In this document: positions 55,520 to 62,051 of the stretch, in pieces | Layout: each line of letters opens with the position of its first letter | How positions within the stretch are numbered: the first letter of the stretch is position 1 | Assembly (NCBI GenBank): GCA_025210515.1 | Contig: JAOARM010000010.1 | Location: 124,001 to 188,000 of the forward strand | Source of the DNA: Vallitalea sp. | Lineage (GTDB): Bacteria > Bacillota > Clostridia > Lachnospirales > Vallitaleaceae | Direction: 5' to 3' | DNA: 64,000 nucleotides | Made by a program: the position numbers and the translations under genes | Notes under the pieces: generated by a model | What the model was told of the DNA's origin: nothing | What the model saw: the letters and a program-made list of their open reading frames with translations, nothing else | The model's database searches: none

Positions 55520-56023
55520 ATGGAAAAAGTAGATTTTAATGATAATCTTAATAAGTTAACACAACAACTCCCACAGGGTGTATTTCTTACTGTTAAAGAC
55601 GGTGAGAAAATTAATACTATGACTATAGGTTGGGCTTTAAGCGGAAGAATATGGAATGAAAATTGTTTGCTTGTGGCTGTAAGATATTCAAGGCATACTT
55701 ATGAAATGATGGAAAATACAGATGAATTTGTTGTAAGCGTACCAAAAGAAGGAGTAATGAAAAAGGAGCTAAGCTTTTGTGGTACAAAATCTGGAAGAGA
55801 TTTTGATAAATTTAACGAGTGTAATCTAACACCATTTTATGTTGATGAAAGTAATGTTCCTTTGATTAAAGAATGTGATCTTCATTTTGTATGTAAAAAG
55901 GTATATCAACAATCAATGGAACCTTCCTTAATAGGAGCAGATTTTATTCATAAAAAGTACTGTGATAAAGATTATCATGTTATGTATTATGGGCAAGTAA
56001 TAAGCACTTATAAAAATGATTAG
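55520..56023 (+). CDS. Flavin reductase-like FMN-binding protein
   Basis: A 167-aa protein of the flavin reductase-like (split-barrel FMN-binding) family. It has VFLTVKDGEKINTMTIGWALSGRIW (core TMTIGWALSGRIW), LVAVRYSRHTYEMME and FVVSVP, then SFCGTKSGRDFDKF and the C-terminal YYGQVISTY. Members reduce or bind flavin with NAD(P)H, or act as small FMN stores. It is the first gene of the unit controlled by the MerR-type promoter, 40 bp ahead of the aldo/keto reductase, so a role in electrophile or redox stress is likely. The ATG at 55520 follows AGGAGG. Confidence 0.85.
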   Translation: MEKVDFNDNLNKLTQQLPQGVFLTVKDGEKINTMTIGWALSGRIWNENCLLVAVRYSRHTYEMMENTDEFVVSVPKEGVMKKELSFCGTKSGRDFDKFNECNLTPFYVDESNVPLIKECDLHFVCKKVYQQSMEPSLIGADFIHKKYCDKDYHVMYYGQVISTYKND

Positions 56024-56063
56024 TTGATTATTATCTATTCAATACGACAAAAGGAGTGAAAGT

Positions 56064-57047
56064 ATGAAGTACAGAATATTAGGTAAAACTGGATATAATA
56101 TATCAGAAGTATCCTTCGGTGGATGGGCTATTGGAGGAAGTTGGGGAAAAGTAGACGACAATATAAGCATGAAAGCACTTGAAGAAGCAGTTGATAATGG
56201 TATAAATTTCTTTGACACAGCAGATATATATGGAGATGGTAGAAGTGAAAGATTGATTGGAAAATTATCAAAGAATAGTAAAGATAAAATCTATATAGCA
56301 ACTAAAGCAGGAAGAAGACTAAATCCACATACAGCCGAGCAATATACTATTAATAATATAAGAAGTCATGTAGAACGAAGTTTACAAAATTTAAAAGTAG
56401 AGTGTTTAGATTTACTTCAACTTCATTGCCCACCAACAGAAGTATATTATAATGAAGAATTATTTCATGGATTGAGTGAAATGAAGAAGGAAGGATTAAT
56501 TGCTAATTATGGAGTAAGTGTTAAAAAGATTGAAGAAGCGTTAAAAGCAATTGAATATGAAGATGTTTCAACTGTACAAATTGTTTTCAATATGTTTAGA
56601 CATAAACCAGCAGAAGAATTTTTGGGAAAAGCAAAAGAAAATAATATTGGAGTTATTGCAAGAGTTCCACTAGCAAGTGGATTACTAACAGGTAAAATGA
56701 ATAAAGATACAGTTTTTGAAAAAAATGATCATCGTTTCTATAATAAAAATGGTGAGTCTTTTGGACTAGGAGAAACATTCTCAGGTGTTAACTATGAAAC
56801 TGGTCTTGAAGCAGTTGAAATCCTTAAAAAAATAAAGCCAGAAGGAATGACATTAGCACAATTTGCTCTTAAATGGATTCTAATGAATGATGGTATTAGT
56901 TGTGTTATTCCAGGAGGAAAAACTCCAGAGCAAATAAGACAAAATGCTGAAACTTGTAATGTTAAGGAAATATCACCTAACGTAATGAAAACTGTAGCTG
57001 AAATATATAATCAATATATTAAAGAACAAGTACATAATTTATGTTAG
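56064..57047 (+). CDS. Aldo/keto reductase
   Basis: An NAD(P)H-dependent reductase of 327 aa converting aldehydes or ketones to alcohols. The TIM-barrel family motifs are visible: the N-terminal YRILGKTGYNISEVSFGGWAIGG region, FFDTADIYGDGRSE (catalytic Asp/Tyr), IATKAG (catalytic Lys) and DLLQLHCPP (catalytic His). The cofactor-binding C-terminus is CVIPGGKTPEQIRQNAE. The ATG at 56064 follows AAGGAGTG. As second gene of the AdhR-like unit it is a good candidate for detoxifying reactive aldehydes such as methylglyoxal or formaldehyde adducts; the exact substrate is unknown. Confidence 0.92.
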   Translation: MKYRILGKTGYNISEVSFGGWAIGGSWGKVDDNISMKALEEAVDNGINFFDTADIYGDGRSERLIGKLSKNSKDKIYIATKAGRRLNPHTAEQYTINNIRSHVERSLQNLKVECLDLLQLHCPPTEVYYNEELFHGLSEMKKEGLIANYGVSVKKIEEALKAIEYEDVSTVQIVFNMFRHKPAEEFLGKAKENNIGVIARVPLASGLLTGKMNKDTVFEKNDHRFYNKNGESFGLGETFSGVNYETGLEAVEILKKIKPEGMTLAQFALKWILMNDGISCVIPGGKTPEQIRQNAETCNVKEISPNVMKTVAEIYNQYIKEQVHNLC

Positions 57048-57082
57048 CAATATATACTAAGAGTTTTTTATAAAAATATAAG

Positions 57083-57115
57083 TAAGGGTCAAAAATTCAT
57101 CGTTTTTGACCCTTA
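57083..57115. terminator. Hairpin after the aldo/keto reductase
   Basis: A perfect 13-bp stem (57083-57095 with 57103-57115) with internal A5/T5 tracts and a 7-nt loop probably ends transcription. The 196 bases up to spoIID hold no supported gene. Confidence 0.7.
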
Positions 57116-57311
57116 ACTTATTCATAAGTGGTTAATATCATTAAAAGAGTTAGTAAATCTTCTATTTCTGAGTTTTTATTTAGCTTTGTTTTAATGGTAA
57201 TCTTCATATTATAACACTCACTTACATATACATATTGTATTAAGTGGACAACTAGCATATAGCTAATTACATAATTATAAGCTATAACTATTTTGGGAAG
57301 GATGAGTGTAA

Positions 57312-58259
57312 GTGAGGGAAAAAGTCATATCTATATTGTTAATTATAATAATAATTTGTTTTATTCCAATATTTATTACGACGTTGATAAAAGGAATTCC
57401 CAAAAACTACAAGAAAGAAGTTGATACACAAGTTCAGCAGAGTCAGAGTGTTAGAGTAATGGTTAATGACGAGGAACAAGTTATTAAGTTAGAAGACTAT
57501 CTTATTGGTGTCGTGGCGGCTGAAATGCCAGTTAATTTTTATGATGAAGCATTAAAAGCACAGGCGGTAGCTGCAAGAACATATACATTAAAAAAATTGA
57601 AGAGTGAAGAGAAGTTTATATTTACTTCCAATGAACAAGCATTTATTACAAAGCAAGAGATGGAAACTAGATGGGGAACTAATAATTTTGCAAAAAACTA
57701 TAATAAGATAAAAAAAGCAGTACAAGAAACTAAGAATGAAGTTATCGCATATAAAGGAGAGTTAATTGAAGCTGTTTTTCATTCAACAAGTGCAGGAAAG
57801 ACTCAATCGGCAAAAGAAGTGTGGGGAGAGGATATTCCTTATCTAGTAAGTGTTGAAAGTAGTGAAGATATTAACTCACCAGAATATTTACATAAAAGAG
57901 TATTTACTAAAGAAGAATTTATAGAAAAAATCAAAGAAAATGAACAAGATTTTCAAACATACTCAAAAGAATTAGTCAGTGAAATTCAGATAATTAACAG
58001 GACTCCAGAAGGATATATAGCAAAAATACAAGTTGGAAATAAAATATTAGAAGGAGAAAAGATTAGAAATTATCTAGGGCTTGAATCAAGCAATTTTACT
58101 ATACAAAATGCAGATGGAAAAATAGAAATTTTATGTAAGGGGTATGGGCATGGTGTTGGAATGAGTCAGTATGGAGCTGATTTCTTAGCACAGAAAGGAT
58201 ATAATTATAAAGAAATTCTTAATTATTATTATACTAATATAGAAGTTACTACAAATTAA
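57312..58259 (+). CDS. spoIID: Stage II sporulation protein D (SpoIID)
   Basis: A lytic transglycosylase of the engulfment machinery (DMP complex) that cleaves septal peptidoglycan in the mother cell membrane. At 315 aa it has one N-terminal span (about residues 5-26) and the SpoIID signatures LEDYLIGVVAAEMPVNFYDEALKAQAVAARTYT (key part AAEMPVNFYDEALKAQAVAA). The catalytic Glu lies in AAEMP. AVFHSTSAGKTQSA, YLVSVES and the final GYGHGVGMSQYGADFLA follow. The start is GTG at 57312, some distance after GGAAGGA. spoIIQ follows 124 bp later, a common clostridial pairing, but it has its own sigma-F promoter. Confidence 0.95.
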   Translation: MREKVISILLIIIIICFIPIFITTLIKGIPKNYKKEVDTQVQQSQSVRVMVNDEEQVIKLEDYLIGVVAAEMPVNFYDEALKAQAVAARTYTLKKLKSEEKFIFTSNEQAFITKQEMETRWGTNNFAKNYNKIKKAVQETKNEVIAYKGELIEAVFHSTSAGKTQSAKEVWGEDIPYLVSVESSEDINSPEYLHKRVFTKEEFIEKIKENEQDFQTYSKELVSEIQIINRTPEGYIAKIQVGNKILEGEKIRNYLGLESSNFTIQNADGKIEILCKGYGHGVGMSQYGADFLAQKGYNYKEILNYYYTNIEVTTN

Positions 58260-58280
58260 TAAATGTAATATATTTTTTAT

Positions 58281-58310
58281 GAATATAATATCCAGTCTCT
58301 GGCAATAATA
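58281..58310 (+). promoter_or_regulatory. Sigma-F promoter of spoIIQ
   Basis: GAATA (58281-58285), a 15-bp spacer and GGCAATAATA (58301-58310) are visible. The -10 fits the sigma-F consensus completely and differs from the spoIIR -10 by a single base. Confidence 0.75.
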
Positions 58311-58383
58311 TAGTTGTAACAATCTAGACGCAATAATTAATATAAATTTATTGCCGAGGATACTAAGAATATGAGGTGATATT

Positions 58384-59193
58384 ATGAAACTAAAAAATAT
58401 AATTGCATACATAAAAAGAAAGCAGTTTTATTTTGCATTATTTACATGCTGCTTAACAATCTTTTTAATTGCAATTTTAGTATGGACTAGACCAAAAACA
58501 GAAAACCAAGAAATTGCGAGTTTGAATGGCGAAGGAATAAATAGCGAGACTACAGATGTTACAAGTAATCTTGTAGATAATGAAGAAAATGTAGATATTG
58601 ATGATGAAGAAGCAGTTGAAACTAGTACAGTATCTAATCCTATTACTATAGGTACAGAAGAAGTAGTAGGAGAAGATGAAGAAGAAGTGGTAAAAGAACC
58701 CGTAAAAGAGAAAAAACCAGAGAAAACGGAAGATGTAGTTTTAGAAATTACTCCAGTAGTTAAGCCTAATATAACTTTTAATGAGCAAGAAAAAATGATT
58801 TGGCCAGTTAATGGTGACATTTTAATACCTTATAGCAGTGAAACACCAGTTTACTTTAAAACACTTGATCAATATAAAGTTAATACTTCATTATATATAA
58901 AATCTGATGTTGGAACAGAAGTAAAAGTAGCTACAGAAGGTATTGTTGAAGGATTTGAATATTCTCAAGAAACAGGGATGACAGTTACAGTATATCATGG
59001 TAGTGGATATAAAACTATTTATGGACAGCTTAAAAAAGAACTGTTAGTCAAAGAAGGAGATTTAGTTAAAAAAGGTCAATTACTAGGTTATATAGAATCT
59101 CCAAGTGAATATCATGTATTGTTAGAACCACATTTATATTTCAAAGTTATGAAAGATAATGATCCAGTTAATCCTAGTGATATGATAGAATAA
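58384..59193 (+). CDS. spoIIQ: SpoIIQ-like M23 (LytM) family protein
   Basis: A forespore membrane protein that pairs with mother-cell SpoIIIAH to form the intercellular channel during engulfment. It has 269 aa: one N-terminal span (about 17-34), an acidic linker (about 45-125) and a C-terminal LytM/M23 fold (about 135-265: MIWPVNGDILIPYS, GYKTIYGQL, VKKGQLLGYIE). The M23 zinc ligands look incomplete. The HxxxD motif is absent from the SLYIKSDVGTEV strand, and the final HxH reads PHLYFKV. A structural rather than hydrolytic role, as in Bacillus SpoIIQ, is therefore likely. The ATG follows GAGGTG by five bases. Confidence 0.9.
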   Translation: MKLKNIIAYIKRKQFYFALFTCCLTIFLIAILVWTRPKTENQEIASLNGEGINSETTDVTSNLVDNEENVDIDDEEAVETSTVSNPITIGTEEVVGEDEEEVVKEPVKEKKPEKTEDVVLEITPVVKPNITFNEQEKMIWPVNGDILIPYSSETPVYFKTLDQYKVNTSLYIKSDVGTEVKVATEGIVEGFEYSQETGMTVTVYHGSGYKTIYGQLKKELLVKEGDLVKKGQLLGYIESPSEYHVLLEPHLYFKVMKDNDPVNPSDMIE

Positions 59194-59210
59194 TAATAAG
59201 TTTATATATT

Positions 59211-59237
59211 AGAATGGGCTACAATATAGCCCATTCT
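59211..59237. terminator. Bidirectional terminator between spoIIQ and the FAD oxidoreductase
   Basis: A perfect 11-bp stem (59211-59221 with 59227-59237) lies between the converging genes. Confidence 0.8.
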
Positions 59238-59244
59238 ATTAATT

Positions 59245-60603
59245 TTATTGATTTAAAATTCTTGCAACATATATACCGCTCGCAGCTGCTTGAGATAATG
59301 AATGTGTAACACCAGAACAATCTCCTAATACATATAAACCTTTTACACAAGTTTCTAAGTTAGAATCTACTTCGATTTTGGAATTATAGAATTTTACTTC
59401 TACACCATATAATAAAGTATCTTCATTAGCTGTTCCAGGAGCTATTTTATCCAGTGCATATATCATTTCTATAATATCGTCTAGCTGGCGCTTAGGAATT
59501 ACTAGACTCAAGTCACCAGGTGTTGCTTCCATTGTAGGCTGAGTAAAACATTTTTTCATACGTCTTGCACTACTACGACGTCCTTTTACTAAATCGCCAA
59601 AACGTTGCATTAGTACGCCTCCACCTAGCATATTACTAAGTTTTGCTATAGATTCTCCGTATTCATTACTATTTTTAAATGGTTCAGTAAATCTATTAGT
59701 AACAAGTAATGCGAAATTAGTATTATCTGTATGTAACTTAGGATCAGCATAACTATGACCATTAACAGTTACAATATCTCCATAATTTTCTGTTACAACT
59801 TCTCCATATGGATTCATACAAAATGTTCTTACCATATCATTATATTTCTGAGTCTTATATACAATTTTGCTTTCGTATACTTCATCAGTAATATGTTTGA
59901 AAATTAGTGCTGGAAGTTCAACTCTAACACCAATATCAACTCGATTATTTTTAGTATTGATTCCAAATTTATTACATAAGTTTCCTATCCACTTAGAGCC
60001 TGTTCTTCCAGTTGCTACTATTAATTTCTTAGATTGATAACTTGTTTTAGCTGTATCTACTGTAAATATTTCTTCAGATTTATGAATATCTGTAACTTCT
60101 GTTAAAAATTCTATATCCATTTTATCTTTAATAAAATCATACATATTAGATGCAATTACTAAGTTCCTGTCAGTGCCTAGATGTCTAACTTGTGCATCAA
60201 GTAAATGTAAGTCATGTTTTAAGGCTTTTCGTTTTAGATCACTATTTCCTGTTGAATATAATTTAGCTGATTCTCCACCCATTGATATGTTAATTTTATC
60301 TACTTCCCACATTAACTCTAATGCTTTATCATAACCAATATATTCGAATAAGTCACCACCGAAATTATTAGTAATGTTGTATTTTCCATCGGAAAAACCA
60401 CCTGCACCATAAAAACCTTCCATTATAGAACAAGTTTTACATCTACATTCTTTTATACCTTTTGTTTTCTTAGGACATGTTCTCTTATCTAGAGGAAATC
60501 CTTTTTCAAGCATTAGTACTTTTTGGTTTGGATTGTTTTTTAGAAGCTCATAGGCACAAAAAACTCCTGCTGCTCCAGCACCTACTATTATAATATCATA
60601 CAT
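59245..60603 (-). CDS. FAD-dependent oxidoreductase with N-terminal cysteine cluster
   Basis: A 452-aa flavoprotein. A Rossmann dinucleotide motif opens the chain (IIIVGAGAAGVFCAYELL). A cysteine cluster CPKKTKGIKECRCKTCSIM (about residues 42-60) and GFYGAGGFSDGKYN follow, and LIVATGRTGSKW lies mid-chain. The second FAD motif is GLYVLGDCSGVTHSLSQAAASGIY at the C-terminus. This matches a widespread but uncharacterised family of NAD(P)/FAD-dependent dehydrogenases. The cysteines could bind a metal or an Fe-S cluster; this is inference. The ATG at 60603 follows GGAGAG by six bases; the TTG at 60609 abuts it. The substrate is unknown. Confidence 0.85.
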   Translation of the reverse strand: MYDIIIVGAGAAGVFCAYELLKNNPNQKVLMLEKGFPLDKRTCPKKTKGIKECRCKTCSIMEGFYGAGGFSDGKYNITNNFGGDLFEYIGYDKALELMWEVDKINISMGGESAKLYSTGNSDLKRKALKHDLHLLDAQVRHLGTDRNLVIASNMYDFIKDKMDIEFLTEVTDIHKSEEIFTVDTAKTSYQSKKLIVATGRTGSKWIGNLCNKFGINTKNNRVDIGVRVELPALIFKHITDEVYESKIVYKTQKYNDMVRTFCMNPYGEVVTENYGDIVTVNGHSYADPKLHTDNTNFALLVTNRFTEPFKNSNEYGESIAKLSNMLGGGVLMQRFGDLVKGRRSSARRMKKCFTQPTMEATPGDLSLVIPKRQLDDIIEMIYALDKIAPGTANEDTLLYGVEVKFYNSKIEVDSNLETCVKGLYVLGDCSGVTHSLSQAAASGIYVARILNQ

Positions 60604-60772
60604 GGCCAACTCTCCTTTATATTTTACAATTATAATTTAATACATTGTGATTAGCCAAAAACGTCATGCTTTAGTAATGACTAATTTTAGCACCTACAAT
60701 ATTATATCAAAAAAATGAACAATAAAAAAGGATTAAATAAAAATGTTCGTGAAAATTGTTGGATTATAAGTG

Positions 60773-60801
60773 TTGATATAATTATGTGAACTAGTTATAA
60801 T
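60773..60801 (+). promoter_or_regulatory. Sigma-A promoter of apbE
   Basis: TTGATA (60773-60778) and TATAAT (60796-60801) are separated by 17 bp, 51 bp upstream of the apbE start. Confidence 0.75.
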
Positions 60802-60852
60802 ATATTAGAAATAATATAAAGGTCATAGAGATGCAAATGAAAGGATAATTAT

Positions 60853-61881
60853 ATGAAAAAAAGAGTTTTAATTATAATAGGCTTAGTAGCTATTTTATTA
60901 TGTGGATGTAGTAGTAGATATGCAAATATTAAAGTTACTGACCATACTTATTTATTAGGAACTTTAGTTAAGATTACTATATATGGAAGAGATGTAAGTG
61001 ATGAAGAGTTTCAGGAAATATTTAAAATAATTTCGGATATAGAAGATAAAGTAAGTAAAAATATTCCAGATAGTGAAATTAGTATGATTAATAACAGTAA
61101 GAGTGATGAAGTGAAAATATCTAGTGATACATATAATATTATAGAAAAAGGACTATACTATTCAACATTATCACAGGGTAAGTTTGATATTACTATTGCT
61201 CCTCTAGTTGATTTATGGGGAATAGGTTCAGAAAATGCTCATGTTCCTAATAATGAGGAAATTATGGAGGCATTAAATAGAATTAATTATAATAGAATTA
61301 ACTTAATTAAAAAAAATCAAAGTATAGGCATAGTGGAAGATACTAAGATTGATTTAGGAGGAATAGCTAAAGGGTATGTGGCAGATAAAGTTTCCTCATA
61401 TTTAAAAGATAATAATATGGGACATGCTGTTATTAATCTAGGAGGTAATATATTAACAGTTGGAAAAAAACCTAACGGAGATTCGTGGAAAATAGGTATT
61501 CAAAATCCATTAGACAATAGAGGTAAGGAATTAGGGATTGTAACAATAGGTGAAAAGTCAGTTGTTACATCAGGCATATACGAAAGGTATTTAGAAGAAG
61601 ACGGAGTTAAATATCATCATATACTAAATCCATTTACAGGCTATCCAATTGAAAATGACTTAGTAAGTGTGACTATCATTTCAGATCATTCAGTTGATGG
61701 GGATGGTCTATCAACAGTGGCTTTTTCACAGGGATTAAAAGAAGGTTATAGTTTCGTTGAAGATATTGACAATGTAGAAGCTATATTTATAACAAAATAT
61801 AATGAAGTATATTTAACAACAGGAGCAAAAGATATTTTCGAGCTTCGTAATTATAAATTTAAGATAAAGGAATTAGAGTAA
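60853..61881 (+). CDS. apbE: FAD:protein FMN transferase (ApbE lipoprotein)
   Basis: Attaches FMN covalently to Thr/Ser residues of extracytoplasmic flavoproteins such as subunits of Rnf or Nqr complexes. At 342 aa it has a lipoprotein signal with lipobox AILLCGC (Cys near residue 18). The ApbE core has the EISMINNS region, FDITIAPLVDLWGIG, DLGGIAKGYVADKVS, NLGGNILTVGKKPNG, HHILNPFTGYP and VTIISDHSVDGDGLSTVAF. These include the Mg/FAD-binding Asp and Thr positions. No target flavoprotein gene is in the window. The ATG follows GAAAGGA. A strong terminator follows. Confidence 0.93.
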   Translation: MKKRVLIIIGLVAILLCGCSSRYANIKVTDHTYLLGTLVKITIYGRDVSDEEFQEIFKIISDIEDKVSKNIPDSEISMINNSKSDEVKISSDTYNIIEKGLYYSTLSQGKFDITIAPLVDLWGIGSENAHVPNNEEIMEALNRINYNRINLIKKNQSIGIVEDTKIDLGGIAKGYVADKVSSYLKDNNMGHAVINLGGNILTVGKKPNGDSWKIGIQNPLDNRGKELGIVTIGEKSVVTSGIYERYLEEDGVKYHHILNPFTGYPIENDLVSVTIISDHSVDGDGLSTVAFSQGLKEGYSFVEDIDNVEAIFITKYNEVYLTTGAKDIFELRNYKFKIKELE

Positions 61882-61958
61882 ATCAGTGCTTTTATAAGAA
61901 AAATACTTAATTAAACTGTTCAAATTACAAAAAATCTATATATTGTTAAGTGGTGGTT

Positions 61959-62000
61959 AAGTGCCATGCTATATAATTATTATTTAGCATGGCACTTTTT
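61959..62000 (+). terminator. Terminator after apbE
   Basis: A perfect 13-bp stem (61959-61971 with 61985-61997) ends in five T residues. Confidence 0.88.
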
Positions 62001-62051
62001 CGTGATCTAATAGATACTAATATGAGCAAAATTTGAGCGGAGGGATTACAA

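Noticed and set aside
57118..57207. 29-codon minus-strand frame starting MKITIKTKLN
   Set aside because: Weak ribosome binding site, ends beside a terminator hairpin, and no recognisable family; chance is more likely.
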